NCBI RefSeq assembly: GCF_003149085.1
Contig: NZ_QGDT01000005.1
Span: 248,001-312,000 of the forward strand
DNA length: 64,000 bases
From: Dyadobacter jejuensis
GTDB lineage: Bacteria; Bacteroidota; Bacteroidia; Cytophagales; Spirosomataceae
Reading direction: 5' to 3'
Under the pieces are notes generated by a model. The model saw only the letters and a list, made by a program, of their open reading frames with translations, made no database searches and had not been told where the DNA came from. Shown here in pieces: positions 37,525-47,452 of this stretch. A program made the position numbers and the translations under genes. Positions within the stretch are counted from its first letter, which is position 1, and the number at the start of each line of letters is the position of its first letter.

Positions 37525-38963
37525 TGATGCGACGGATGCTTAATGCTTATTCTAGGAAATTGGGCTGCTCAATAGCATGGACTATATTTCTATTGGGTTG
37601 CTGCATAGCCGTGCCGCAGGCAGGCTATGGCCGGGATTATCTGGTGACCGACTACGGGGCGAAGGCCGATGGGCTGACCTTGGACACCAAGGCGGTTCAG
37701 GCCGCTATAGATCGTTGCCATGGCGACGGGGGAGGTACGGTCATCGTCCCCGCAGGCCATACCGTACTGATAGGAACCATATATTTAAAAGACTTCGTGG
37801 CGCTCCGGGTTGAAATGGGCGGGGTATTACTGGGAAGTAATAACATAGCCGACTATGCTACCGACACCCATAAAACCATGTACAAAGACGAGCCCCATAT
37901 GAATCGATGTCTTATTTTTGCTCAATCGGCCAAGCACATAGCCATCAAAGGAAATGGTACCATAGACGGAAATGGGTTTTTTAAGAACTTTACGGCCAAA
38001 ACCGGCCGGCCGATGTTAATACGGTTTTTGGCTTGTGAGGATATACGTGTCAACGATATAACCCTGATAAACCCCGCTTCATGGACTTCATCCTGGTTGT
38101 ACTGTAACCGGATTACAGTATCGGGTATTAAAATTGTGAGCCGCGTTAATAATAATGGGGATGGCCTCGATTTCGATGGCTGTTCCGATGTGAGGGTGAC
38201 CAATAGTTCATTCGACACCAGCGACGATTCTATTTGTTTGCAAACCTCTCAGCCTGATAAGCCTTGTCGTAATATTGTCATCAGCAACTGCACGTTTACG
38301 AGTAAATGGGCAGGTATTAGGATAGGTCTTCTGTCTCGGGGTGATTTTGAGTCGGTAGCCGTCAGCAACTGTACCTTTACCGATATATCGGATTCGGGCT
38401 TAAAAATACAAATGAACGAAGGAGGAGAAATGAAAAACATGATCTTTTCAAATTTGATCATGAAAAATGTTCCTAGGCCGGTGTTTATGACTTTCTGCCA
38501 GCAAAGGGCCTATGTGGATGCTCCCGTCGAAATGCCCCCGATGAAGGCGATGCATCATTTTAACTTTAATAATTTTATAGTCGACAATCGCGAGTTGGAC
38601 CAGAATGCCGGTTTTGTATTTACCGGTATGCCAGGACATACCATCGACCACATCACGCTGAGCAATATACAGTTTGTTGTGGCTGGTGGCGGTACTGAGG
38701 AGGAGGCCAACCGAGCTGAGATCAATGAACTAACCTTACCTGTATTAGGCAATTGGTGGCCCGAATTTAAGTTGCTCGGAACCCTGCCAGCCTTCGGGAT
38801 TTATGCCAGGCATGTTAAGGGACTATATGCCAGCGATATTCAGGTGCAGACCATTGCGGCCGATCGACGGATGGCAGTGGTGTTAGACGATGTATCGATG
38901 GCTACTTTTAGTAACTCCTACGCCAATGGAAGGCCTATTACCCCCAAAATAATTAATAAATAA
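37524..38963 (+). CDS. GH28-type (polygalacturonase-like) right-handed beta-helix enzyme
   Basis: ATG 37524 overlaps the preceding stop. The roughly 479-residue product has a signal peptide (ending near PQAGYG, 36). Its N-terminus is typical for GH28/pectate-lyase-like proteins (VTDYGAKADGLTLDTKAVQAAIDRC), followed by beta-helix repeats. Catalytic-region residues are GDGLD (212-216) and DTSDDSICL with Asp234/Asp235. The usual GHG motif is replaced by GIRIG (264-268) and the RIK motif by LKIQ, so it is a divergent member. Since pectin is absent from red algae, it may act on a different uronic acid or sugar linkage. Stop and next start overlap as TAATG. Confidence 0.82.
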   Translation: MMRRMLNAYSRKLGCSIAWTIFLLGCCIAVPQAGYGRDYLVTDYGAKADGLTLDTKAVQAAIDRCHGDGGGTVIVPAGHTVLIGTIYLKDFVALRVEMGGVLLGSNNIADYATDTHKTMYKDEPHMNRCLIFAQSAKHIAIKGNGTIDGNGFFKNFTAKTGRPMLIRFLACEDIRVNDITLINPASWTSSWLYCNRITVSGIKIVSRVNNNGDGLDFDGCSDVRVTNSSFDTSDDSICLQTSQPDKPCRNIVISNCTFTSKWAGIRIGLLSRGDFESVAVSNCTFTDISDSGLKIQMNEGGEMKNMIFSNLIMKNVPRPVFMTFCQQRAYVDAPVEMPPMKAMHHFNFNNFIVDNRELDQNAGFVFTGMPGHTIDHITLSNIQFVVAGGGTEEEANRAEINELTLPVLGNWWPEFKLLGTLPAFGIYARHVKGLYASDIQVQTIAADRRMAVVLDDVSMATFSNSYANGRPITPKIINK

Positions 38964-40531
38964 TGATGATCCATGTAAGACAAATTCTTAGTCCAATACT
39001 CTTCTTAGTTTGCGTATTATCGGCCTGGCGGTCTGCTGCCCAAACCAAACCTAACGTGTTGGTGATTTACACCGACGATCATCGATTTACGGGCATTAGG
39101 GCCTTAGGATATCAAGATGTGGACACCCCAAATATCGATGCATTGGTAAACAACGGGGTGGCCTACAGCCAAACCTATCTAATGGGAGCCTTTCACGGTG
39201 CTACTTGTATGCCTAGCCGGGCCATGCTCATGACGGGTCGCAATCTTTTCGAATTGGGGAACCTCGGTCATTCCATTCCAACCACCCATACCACCATGGG
39301 CGAAGCCTTTCGGGATCAGGGATACTATTCGTATATCATAGGCAAGTGGCATCAGGATCAGGAGTCGTTGAGACGTACTTTTAATGCAGGAACCAAAATC
39401 ATGGGGCTTGGCCTATACCTTACCGATCATTACCGGATGCCATTATGGGATTATCAGTCGGCAAAAGGTCTGGACAAGTCAAATGCTTATCTGCTAAAAT
39501 ACGTGAAAGGTGATACCGTACGGGTTCCTTTCGATCCCAAGTTGAAAAGGGGTCCTTTTGGGACTGAAAATACGGGGCCGCATACTTCCGAATTATTTGC
39601 CAACGAGGCGGTTAAGTTCTTTGAAAACTATAAGAAAAAAGATCCATTTTTTATGTATCTGGCGTTTCAAGCCCCTCATGATCCACGGCAGGCACCCCAA
39701 AAATACAGGGATAGGTACCCGGTCGATAAAATGAAGCTGATGCCTTCCTACAGTTCTGAGCACCCTTTTGACAACGGGGACATGTTTCTCAGAGACGAGG
39801 AGCTAGCCCCTTGGCCCCGCACGCCCGAGGTGGCCCGGCAAGAACTGGCGGATTATTATGCCATCATCACCCATCTTGACGCTCAAATAGGTAAAGTAGT
39901 GGCTGCGCTAAAGGCGAATGGTCAATATGAGAACACCCTTATTGTTTTGGCCGGCGACAGCGGTTTGGCCGTCGGGAACCATGGCTTATTAGGTAAGCAG
40001 AATATCTATGATGAAGATGGTATTCATGTGCCTTTTATTGTGTCGGGGGCCCTGGTCAAAGACAAGGGACGTAGGGTGGACAGTTTCGGTTATATTCACG
40101 ACATTTTCCCCACCGTCTGCGACTATGCCGGGATACCCATTCCCAGTTCCGTGACCGGCAAAAGCCTATGGCCAGCTGCCGGTGAAGGGGTCACTCCAGT
40201 ACGTGGCTATACCTATCATGCCTACAAACAGTTCCAAAGAGCGTATAGAAAAGGCGACTATAAACTCATAGAATATGTGAAAGCTCCCGAGATAGACCCT
40301 AAAACCAAGGAAGTGTCTTTGAAAGGCTCCAGGGTGACCCAGTTGTTCAATATTAAGAAGGACCCTTGGGAGACCCTGAATCTATCCATCTTTCCGGAGC
40401 ATTTTGAGCGCCTCCATGAGATGCAAGCTGGCTTAAAACAAGCTGCCATCGAAAATCATGATGACAATAAGCTGATCGGCTATCCTTATAATTTTTGGGA
40501 CTTCTACGAATTAACGAAACCATGCGAATAA
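38963..40531 (+). CDS. Sulfatase (formylglycine-dependent, S1 family), copy 2
   Basis: The 522-residue product has a signal peptide (ending near RSAAQ, 27). It carries PNVLVIYTDDHRFTG and the activation motif Cys82-Met-Pro-Ser-Arg86, with a later LAGDSGLAVGNHGLLGKQN completing the metal site. It belongs to the S1 arylsulfatase superfamily; homologues act on sulfated marine glycans. It starts on the A of the GH28 stop codon and overlaps the following GH28 remnant by ten bases, so the whole block reads as one translationally coupled operon. Copies 1 to 3 in this window are only distantly alike and probably remove different sulfate groups. Confidence 0.92.
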   Translation: MMIHVRQILSPILFLVCVLSAWRSAAQTKPNVLVIYTDDHRFTGIRALGYQDVDTPNIDALVNNGVAYSQTYLMGAFHGATCMPSRAMLMTGRNLFELGNLGHSIPTTHTTMGEAFRDQGYYSYIIGKWHQDQESLRRTFNAGTKIMGLGLYLTDHYRMPLWDYQSAKGLDKSNAYLLKYVKGDTVRVPFDPKLKRGPFGTENTGPHTSELFANEAVKFFENYKKKDPFFMYLAFQAPHDPRQAPQKYRDRYPVDKMKLMPSYSSEHPFDNGDMFLRDEELAPWPRTPEVARQELADYYAIITHLDAQIGKVVAALKANGQYENTLIVLAGDSGLAVGNHGLLGKQNIYDEDGIHVPFIVSGALVKDKGRRVDSFGYIHDIFPTVCDYAGIPIPSSVTGKSLWPAAGEGVTPVRGYTYHAYKQFQRAYRKGDYKLIEYVKAPEIDPKTKEVSLKGSRVTQLFNIKKDPWETLNLSIFPEHFERLHEMQAGLKQAAIENHDDNKLIGYPYNFWDFYELTKPCE

Positions 40532-40931
40532 AAAAACGAAATTTTATCACCCTGGGTCTCTTGTTGCTCACGGGCTTGCTTACGGTGCAAGCCGGGAAAG
40601 TATGGGATATAAAGGAATATGGTGCCAAAGGGGATAGTTTATTCCTAAATACCGAGGCCATTCAGCGGGCCATAGATGCTTGCCATGACGGGGGTGGGGG
40701 CGTGGTGCTCGTCAGTCATGGCGTATATATTTCGGGTACCCTATTTTTAAAGAGTAAGGTATACCTCAAAATAGAAAAAGGAGCCAAGCTGGTAGGGAGT
40801 GCCAATCCTATGGCCTCATGGCCCGGCATGTAGAGACCTTGTCATTGAAAAAAATAGTAGTCAACTCCATCCAACCGGATCGGCGAAAGGAAAGGGTTTT
40901 GGAGGATGTGAAAACCGTGAAAGGGGAGTGA
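40522..40931 (+). pseudogene. GH28 remnant with large internal deletion
   Basis: From ATG 40522 the frame encodes a signal peptide and the N-terminal GH28/pectate-lyase-like segment (VWDIKEYGAKGDSLFLNTEA, then IQRAIDACHDGGGG), about 103 residues, ending at TAG 40833. In a second frame, 40824-40931, the text resumes as RHVETLSLKKIVVNSIQPDR and ends EDVKTVKGE, which resembles the extreme C-terminal strand of GH28 enzymes. Everything between, including the catalytic core, is missing. The gene was therefore reduced by an internal deletion with a frame change. It lies directly after sulfatase copy 2 and is probably still co-transcribed. Confidence 0.75.
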
Positions 40932-40999
40932 TTCTTTGCGCAAAATCGCACCGACTAGAGGCTCTTGTTCAATAGAGAATTTACCATGAAAATATAGTT

Positions 41000-43468
41000 A
41001 TGTTTAAAAGTACCTTAAGCCGATTGGCTTTTTTAATGCTGTATGCCCTGTACTTTCCTACATGGGCTCAGGCGCAAGACCTGAATTTTAATAAAGGATG
41101 GCGATTCTATAACGCCAAAGCCGAAGGGGCTGAAAAGCCCGACTTCGACGATTCCCAATGGCGAGCGCTGGACCTCCCTCACGACTGGGCGATAGAAGGT
41201 CCCTTCGATGTGAAGTATAATGCCCGCAGTGGTGGTCTTCCTTTTCATGGTACCGGTTGGTACCGAAAGACCTTTAAAGTTCCAGCTTCGGCCACGGGCC
41301 AAAAGGTGCGCATCGAATTTGAAGGTGCCATGTACAACGCCCATGTATGGGTCAACGGGCAGTTTGTAGGCAATAGGCCCTTCGGTTATATAGGATTTGA
41401 ATATGATATTACCGACAAACTACACTTCGATGGAACCGACAATGTGGTGGCGGTGCGGCTGACACCCGAAGACCTGTCGAGCCGGTGGTATCCAGGAGCG
41501 GGGCTCTATCGGTCGGTTTGGTTAAAAATAGATGCTCCCATTCATGTGGCTCATTGGGGTACCAACGTGACCACCCCTACGGTTTCCGACGCTAAGGCCG
41601 TTGTGCAGGTGGAAACTACTGTTCAAAACAGCAGCTCCCAATCGGCCGAAGTAGTGGTAAGGCAAGCGTTTTTCTCCCCCAGTAATGAGCCAGTTGGGGA
41701 GGTAGAAGAATCGCTTACCTTGCCGGCAGGTACTTCGGCTGTCTCCGGATTGTATGCCAATATTCAGAAGCCCCTGCGGTGGGATTTGGAAACTCCGAGT
41801 TTATATAAGGCCGTTACGACCATCCTGAAAGACGGCAAGGAGATCGATCGATATGAAACTCGCTTCGGTATTCGGACCATACGCTATACCACTGAGGGGT
41901 TTTATCTAAACGACCGTCTCGTCCGTTTTAACGGGGTATGTTTGCACCACGACAATGGTGCCTTAGGAGCCGCCGTATACCGCCGTGCCGACGAACGCAA
42001 GCTGCAGATCATGAAGGACATGGGTGTTAATGCCATACGTACCAGCCACAACCCACCCTCACGCGAGTTGCTGGAACTATGCGACGAAATGGGCCTAATG
42101 GTGTTAGACGAGGCCTTCGATGTATGGAAAATCCCCAAAGTACCCAATGGCTATAATCTGTTCTTCGAAGAGTGGGCAGAAAGGGACCTTAAAGATATGA
42201 TCCGTCGCGATCGCAACCACCCTTCCATTGTGATGTGGAGCATAGGAAACGAAATATTGGAGCAAGCCGACAAAAAAAATGGCTGGAAGAAGGCCCAAAT
42301 GCTTAACGAATATGTGAAGCAAATGGACCTTACCCGGCCGAGCTCCGCTGGCTTTAACAACTATCCAGGTCCTTTCGACTTTAATATGGCGCAACAGGTC
42401 GACATCGCTGGCATGAACTATAAGCCCTCAAAATACTCGGAAGAAATCGAGAATTACCCTGGCCTGCCTATTTATGGTTCAGAGACTTCTAGCGTCACCA
42501 GCAGTCGTGGCGTGTATCATTTGCCCATAGAAAAATACAAAACCCACGAGTCCAAGCAGGTTACCAGCTACGACATCATTGGGCCTCCTTGGGCCTACCC
42601 TCCCGACATTGAGTTCCATTTTCAGGAGTTGAACCCTAAGGTGATGGGCGAATTCGTGTGGACCGGATTCGACTACCTGGGTGAGCCCACTCCCTATGGA
42701 GGTAAAGACAATTCGACCAACGGATATTGGAATGCCGACTGGCCTGCTCGAAGCTCGTATTTTGGAGCCGTAGATCTTTGTGGTTTTCCAAAAGATCGGT
42801 TTTACCTCTATCAAAGTCAGTGGACCACCAAGCCGATGATCCACTTATTGCCCCATTGGAATTGGAAAGGTATGGAAGGAAAAAACATTCCGGTTTACTG
42901 CTATACCAATTGTGATGAAGCGGAGTTGTTTTTGAATGGCAAGTCCTTAGGGAGAAAAGTGAAAGGGAAGGATTTGACGGAGATATTGATCGATTTTTCA
43001 AGGTATGAACCCAAAACCTTCCAATCCAAATACCGACTGTCTTGGGACGTTCCATACCAACCAGGCACGCTCAAAGTGGTAGGCTATAAGGCAGGGAAGG
43101 TGGCGTTAGAACAGACCATGGTAACCGCCGGCAAACCCGCAAAAATAAGCCTTTCGGTAGATCGCCCTGAAATAGATGCTGACGGTAGAGACCTGGCCTA
43201 TGTTACCATTCGTATTGAGGACAAGGATGGGAATTTATGCCCTGAGGCCGACAATCTGGTCGATTTCGACTTGCAAGGAGCGGGAGAGCTCGTTGCCGTC
43301 GACAACGGCAACGCCGCCACCGTAGAGTCCTTTCAGGCCTCTTATCGCAAGGCCTTCAGTGGCCAGTGCCTGGCCATACTTAGGGCTTCGGAGCACAGTG
43401 GTCAGATGACCCTAAAAGCTACTTCTAAAAAACTGAAGGGCGCTGAAATCGTCATTCAAACAAAATAA
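41000..43468 (+). CDS. GH2 beta-galactosidase-like enzyme with C-terminal DUF4982/Ig-like domains
   Basis: The 822-residue product has a signal peptide (ending WAQAQ, 26). The GH2 sugar-binding domain (about 30-180) includes LPHDWAIEGPF and GTGWYRKTF. An Ig-like domain (185-290) and the TIM barrel follow. The acid/base Glu418 lies in MWSIGNEI and the probable nucleophile Glu495 in IYGSETSS. The C-terminus (about 630-822) contains a DUF4982-type and a final invasin-like Ig domain. It should release beta-linked galactose from oligosaccharide ends, consistent with agar or porphyran fragments after desulfation. It lies between two sulfatase genes. Exact specificity is inferred. Confidence 0.9.
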   Translation: MFKSTLSRLAFLMLYALYFPTWAQAQDLNFNKGWRFYNAKAEGAEKPDFDDSQWRALDLPHDWAIEGPFDVKYNARSGGLPFHGTGWYRKTFKVPASATGQKVRIEFEGAMYNAHVWVNGQFVGNRPFGYIGFEYDITDKLHFDGTDNVVAVRLTPEDLSSRWYPGAGLYRSVWLKIDAPIHVAHWGTNVTTPTVSDAKAVVQVETTVQNSSSQSAEVVVRQAFFSPSNEPVGEVEESLTLPAGTSAVSGLYANIQKPLRWDLETPSLYKAVTTILKDGKEIDRYETRFGIRTIRYTTEGFYLNDRLVRFNGVCLHHDNGALGAAVYRRADERKLQIMKDMGVNAIRTSHNPPSRELLELCDEMGLMVLDEAFDVWKIPKVPNGYNLFFEEWAERDLKDMIRRDRNHPSIVMWSIGNEILEQADKKNGWKKAQMLNEYVKQMDLTRPSSAGFNNYPGPFDFNMAQQVDIAGMNYKPSKYSEEIENYPGLPIYGSETSSVTSSRGVYHLPIEKYKTHESKQVTSYDIIGPPWAYPPDIEFHFQELNPKVMGEFVWTGFDYLGEPTPYGGKDNSTNGYWNADWPARSSYFGAVDLCGFPKDRFYLYQSQWTTKPMIHLLPHWNWKGMEGKNIPVYCYTNCDEAELFLNGKSLGRKVKGKDLTEILIDFSRYEPKTFQSKYRLSWDVPYQPGTLKVVGYKAGKVALEQTMVTAGKPAKISLSVDRPEIDADGRDLAYVTIRIEDKDGNLCPEADNLVDFDLQGAGELVAVDNGNAATVESFQASYRKAFSGQCLAILRASEHSGQMTLKATSKKLKGAEIVIQTK

Positions 43469-43474
43469 TTGGAT

Positions 43475-45262
43475 ATGAGATCAATAAGAATTCTGGCCAT
43501 TGCAGTGTTGATGGTTCTGGTAAAAGGCCTTGCCGCTAGTGCCCAGCAACCCAATGTAGTGTTTGTCCTTACCGACGACCAAGGGTATGGCGATATTGCG
43601 GCCCATGGGAATCCGTATATTAAAACACCTCATTTGGATGAGCTGTATCATAATAGTATCCGCTTTACCGACTATCATGTCGCTACTACCTGTGCTCCGT
43701 CACGGTCGGGGCTGTTGTCGGGTAAGTATTGTAATGAGGTAGGGGCCTGGCATACCATAATGGGTCGGCAAATGTTGGCGGCTGAAGAGACGACAATTGC
43801 CCAGTTGTTTAAAAATGCGGGATACAAAACGGCCATTTTTGGCAAGTGGCACCTAGGGGATAGTTATCCGTTTAGGCCCCAAGACAGGGGGTTCGACGAA
43901 ACCCTTATCCACGGAGGTGGGGGGATTACCCAAGCTCCCGATTATTGGAATAACGACTATTTTGACGACGTATATCTTCATAATGGAAAGCCTAAGAAAT
44001 ACGAGGGTTATTGTAATGATATCTGGTTTTCGGAAGCCACAAAGTTTATCCTTAAAAATAAAAAGAAGCCCTTCTTCTGCTATATTCCTACCAATTCGCC
44101 CCATGGACCTTATCGTATTATGGACGAGTATAGCAACCCTTATAAAGGTATTGAAGGAATTCCCAATCCTAACTTCTATGGGATGATCGCCAATATCGAT
44201 ATGCAGGTAGGAAGGCTAATAGATCGCCTCAAAAAGGAAGGACTCTATGAGAACACCATTTTTGTTTTTATGACCGATAATGGGACGGCTGCAGGAGTCA
44301 AGTTTGGCAAGGATAACCAAGTAGCGAAGGGTTTTAATGCCGGTATGCGTGGCACAAAAGGTTCTCCTTACGAGGGAGGTCACCGGGTTCCGTTCTATTT
44401 GAATTATGAAAAGGCCGGACTGTCGCAAGGTCGTGATATCAACCAGTTAACTTCTTATACCGATTTTCTGCCTACCATGTTGGATTTGTGCAAGATACCG
44501 CTTCCTGATGATCTTGGGATTGATGGCCGAAGTCTCGTTCCTCTTACTCAGGCAACGCCCGTAGATTGGCCGGAGCGTACCCTTGTGGTGGATGTGCAAC
44601 GGGAAGAACACCTCGTAAAGTACAAGCAATATTCGGTTATGACCACCGACTGGCGCTTGGTGAACGGAACGGAACTCTACAAAATCAAGGAGGATCCGGG
44701 TCAGAACAAAAATTTGGCCGCCCAATACCCCGAGAGGGTGCAAGTCCTTAAAAACGAATATGAAAAGTGGTGGGAAATTAACTCCAAAAGAGCCGAGGAA
44801 TATAGTAGGGTAATTATTGGTTCGCCTCAGGAAAAGGTGACGGTACTCACGTCCCATGACCAGCATATTGAAGAAGGCGAAGGTCCGGCATGGAATCAGA
44901 TGCAGGTTCGTGCGGGGGTGGGTGGCCATGGCTTTTGGGCGCTCAAGGCCCTTAAAAAGGGGAAGTATCGGATAGAATTGAGGCGCTATCCCCGCGAAAG
45001 TAAGCTGAAAGTGAGGGCCGTTGCGCCTAAAGGTGAAGAAGTTCCCGGAGGCGATGCCTACTTGCCAGGGAAGGCATTGGCGATCCAGAAAATGAAAATC
45101 AAATTTGGAGAAAGGACCTTAGAAAAAGAATTGAAGGACGATCAATTGGGCTGTGTCTTTGATGTGAATTTGGAAGAGGGGGATCTCGACCTTTATTCCT
45201 ATATGGTCGACGACGTTGGTAAGGTATATGGTGCTTATTACGTATATATAGAAAAGAAATAG
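43475..45262 (+). CDS. Sulfatase (formylglycine-dependent, S1 family), copy 3, with C-terminal extra domain
   Basis: ATG 43475 was preferred to an in-frame TTG two codons upstream. The 595-residue product has a signal peptide (ending ASAQ, 24), PNVVFVLTDDQGYGD and the activation motif Cys73-Ala-Pro-Ser-Arg77. KWHLGDSYPFRPQDRGFDE and the FMTDNGTAAG metal segment follow. About 130 residues after the catalytic core form a beta-rich extra domain (GVGGHGFWALKALKKGKYRI), as in arylsulfatases of the AtsA type with appended domains. It follows the GH2 gene by six bases, and a hairpin comes after it. Substrate is presumably a sulfated galactan. Confidence 0.92.
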   Translation: MRSIRILAIAVLMVLVKGLAASAQQPNVVFVLTDDQGYGDIAAHGNPYIKTPHLDELYHNSIRFTDYHVATTCAPSRSGLLSGKYCNEVGAWHTIMGRQMLAAEETTIAQLFKNAGYKTAIFGKWHLGDSYPFRPQDRGFDETLIHGGGGITQAPDYWNNDYFDDVYLHNGKPKKYEGYCNDIWFSEATKFILKNKKKPFFCYIPTNSPHGPYRIMDEYSNPYKGIEGIPNPNFYGMIANIDMQVGRLIDRLKKEGLYENTIFVFMTDNGTAAGVKFGKDNQVAKGFNAGMRGTKGSPYEGGHRVPFYLNYEKAGLSQGRDINQLTSYTDFLPTMLDLCKIPLPDDLGIDGRSLVPLTQATPVDWPERTLVVDVQREEHLVKYKQYSVMTTDWRLVNGTELYKIKEDPGQNKNLAAQYPERVQVLKNEYEKWWEINSKRAEEYSRVIIGSPQEKVTVLTSHDQHIEEGEGPAWNQMQVRAGVGGHGFWALKALKKGKYRIELRRYPRESKLKVRAVAPKGEEVPGGDAYLPGKALAIQKMKIKFGERTLEKELKDDQLGCVFDVNLEEGDLDLYSYMVDDVGKVYGAYYVYIEKK

Positions 45263-45273
45263 TAATAAGCTGG

Positions 45274-45307
45274 GCCTTAGGTTCCTTACCAAATAGGGGC
45301 CTAAGGC
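45274..45307 (+). terminator. Hairpin between sulfatase copy 3 and GH16
   Basis: GCCTTAGG (45274-45281) pairs with CCTAAGGC (45300-45307) across an 18-base loop. No T-tract follows, so it may be a weak terminator or processing site rather than a full stop. Confidence 0.4.
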
Positions 45308-45330
45308 TAGCAATTAAACCTGAGTTGATC

Positions 45331-46596
45331 ATGAAAATGCAATATTTATTACTCGTCCTCTTTTTTAGTAGCGCCACTATCATGGCGCAGCCCCCTGAAC
45401 CTCCCCCGGGCAAGCGTTGGGTATTGAATGAAGCCTTCTCCGACGAATTTAACGGTACCGAACTCGATACCACCAAATGGCTCAACTACCACCCCACATG
45501 GAAAGGCAGGCCACCGGGCTTGTTTTTGCCTTCCCAAGTGTCGGTTAAGGACGGATACTTGCAATTGAAAGGAGGAAAAATGGCCAAAGATTCCATTATT
45601 TATAATTCGGCTGGCGAACCTATGGTCTTCAATGTGGCCAGTGGTATTGTAATATCTAAGGCTAACGATGCCTATTTTGGGTACTATGAATGTCGTTTTA
45701 AAGCCGCTAAAACGACCATGTCCTCTACTTTTTGGTTGTCTACCAGCACGGTGTCGGAAGGGCCAGAGCCCTGCAAGGATAAATATGGGCTAGAACTGGA
45801 CATTCAGGAATGTATTGGTAGGGAGGGCGAGTTCGATGGCAAATGGTTTGCCAAAGGAATGCATTCGAATGGGCATTTCTGGTATACCGATTGTGAAGGC
45901 AAACGGCACGATTATCGTTCTCCCGAAGTTCGCTTCCCGTCCGATGCATTAGAGTCGGCTGCATTTAACACCTACGGCGGGTGGTGGCGCGACGAAAGCG
46001 GCGCTAGTTTCTATTATAATCGAGGAGAGCCCAAGGATATGCATTTTTACGATAAAGTAAAGTCCAAACCCTTTGATATGCCTATGACCATGCGCTTGGC
46101 CTCAGAGACCTACCCAACGCCATGGATATCACTTCCTACAGATGAAGAGCTGGCCGATTCGACCAAAAATGTATGCTATTACGACTGGGTTCGTTCTTAT
46201 TATTTGGTAGATGTGGCGGAGCCCTTGAAAAAAGGCAATCGTAAAAATATGGGTTTGCTTCCTGAATCGCCAGATTGGCCTATGTTTCAGGAAAAGGTTA
46301 CTTTTATAAAGACTACAGGCCCCGCCCAGATAGGCCACGAACTAGCCCTGAACTATATGGCCAGTAAGGACAGGGAGCTGTGCCTAGTGGTTTCGAATGA
46401 ACAGGGGGAAAGTATCGAGGAACAAATATTACCCGTATATGCAGGCTATGGTCAGATGGCCGTGACGATCCGTCAACCATTGGCCCATGGGGTATATACG
46501 GCCAAGGTGTCGATCCGCCCTAAAGGTGCTAAGAATAATGATCGTGCTTATCATCACGATTCGATTGCCATTGAAAAGACCAAGGGGGCTCTTTAG
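45331..46596 (+). CDS. GH16 endo-galactanase (agarase/porphyranase-like)
   Basis: ATG 45331 was chosen over an upstream in-frame TTG. The 421-residue product has a signal peptide (ending TIMAQ, 20) and a GH16 jelly-roll (about 30-290). The catalytic ExDxxE motif is Glu155-Leu-Asp157-Ile-Gln-Glu160. Segments such as HPTWKGRPPGLFLPSQVSVK and FGYYECRFKAAKTTMSSTFW are typical of the marine agarase/porphyranase branch. About 120 residues C-terminal to the domain form an additional beta-rich part of unknown role. It would cut inside the galactan chain, upstream of the sulfatases, GH2 and GH117 in the degradation order. Agarase against porphyranase cannot be decided here. Confidence 0.85.
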   Translation: MKMQYLLLVLFFSSATIMAQPPEPPPGKRWVLNEAFSDEFNGTELDTTKWLNYHPTWKGRPPGLFLPSQVSVKDGYLQLKGGKMAKDSIIYNSAGEPMVFNVASGIVISKANDAYFGYYECRFKAAKTTMSSTFWLSTSTVSEGPEPCKDKYGLELDIQECIGREGEFDGKWFAKGMHSNGHFWYTDCEGKRHDYRSPEVRFPSDALESAAFNTYGGWWRDESGASFYYNRGEPKDMHFYDKVKSKPFDMPMTMRLASETYPTPWISLPTDEELADSTKNVCYYDWVRSYYLVDVAEPLKKGNRKNMGLLPESPDWPMFQEKVTFIKTTGPAQIGHELALNYMASKDRELCLVVSNEQGESIEEQILPVYAGYGQMAVTIRQPLAHGVYTAKVSIRPKGAKNNDRAYHHDSIAIEKTKGAL

Positions 46597-47452
46597 GAAA
46601 CCCAAGCAAGACTTGCTCAAATTATTGAGGATAGACATAACAAATACACCGCGACGCCATTATTCCTTCTCCATTACCGGTAATCACTTGGCGCTAATAC
46701 ATAGATGACAATACTGGATAATCTGGAGTATATTGATCCCGGGTTCAGGGGGCACGATGCTCCAGAATAGCCACCTTTTCCTTTAACCGCTTTCCTTCTG
46801 CTAGTTTTAAAATTATTCTCTCGTGTTCTTGACATTCTTTTTTAAATCTCTAAGCTTCAAACTTTCATTGAGGGCTTTTTGTTTTGCTGAACATTAATAA
46901 CGACCAATATAATAAAACCGAATACTTCGAATATTCTTGATCTATTCATCTACCATCATTTTGTGCTTGTTTAAGCTACAAACTGGCCCAAGGATTCAAG
47001 CAGTTAAGAACACTTTGAATATAGATATCTGAAGTTGAAAGGAAATTCAAAGAGTCCATTCGGTGTGTGTTGAGACGAAATATTCCTGATTTCTGTAAAA
47101 GTGATTTGCCAAAAGTTTTTATTTTATCTGCTTATAATACGATATTTTATGAGTAGTTTAGATTTTATGAAAAAATTAGCTAACTGCAATGATCGAAATT
47201 TGTAAATTGTTTTATTTGGCATGTAGTAATCCTAATATCCTTCAAAGTTGGCGCCGAGAATTAGGTCGGCCATACAGAGTTCTGATCATTTTTCGTTACA
47301 CAAAACCTGCAGGAATTCGGATGGCAATCAAGATCGGACTTTTTTTAATTAACATTACTATTGCGATTTTCATTACAAATAGCTGAATTTCGAAGTAAAC
47401 CATTGACGTTAAGACTATAAATACTTTATTAAATTCAACCAACAAACTGAAA
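46597..47452. other. AT-rich boundary region, no intact gene
   Basis: Composition drops to AT-rich compared with the polysaccharide locus. Short frames (46487-46708, 47189-47386) look non-coding. On the minus strand near 46900-46755, two out-of-phase pieces (ALNESLKLRDLKK, then ECQEHERIILKLAEGKRLKE) read like a charged coiled-coil protein, possibly a decayed gene end. I cannot name it. This is the left edge of the accessory island. Confidence 0.4.

Noticed and set aside
44447..44929. 160-residue minus-strand frame inside sulfatase copy 3
   Set aside because: It lies wholly antisense to a clear sulfatase gene and has no recognisable motif; it is a shadow.
47189..47386. 65-residue frame with a hydrophobic C-terminus
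   Set aside because: Possible small membrane protein, but it is in AT-rich decayed DNA where hydrophobic text arises by chance; not supportable.
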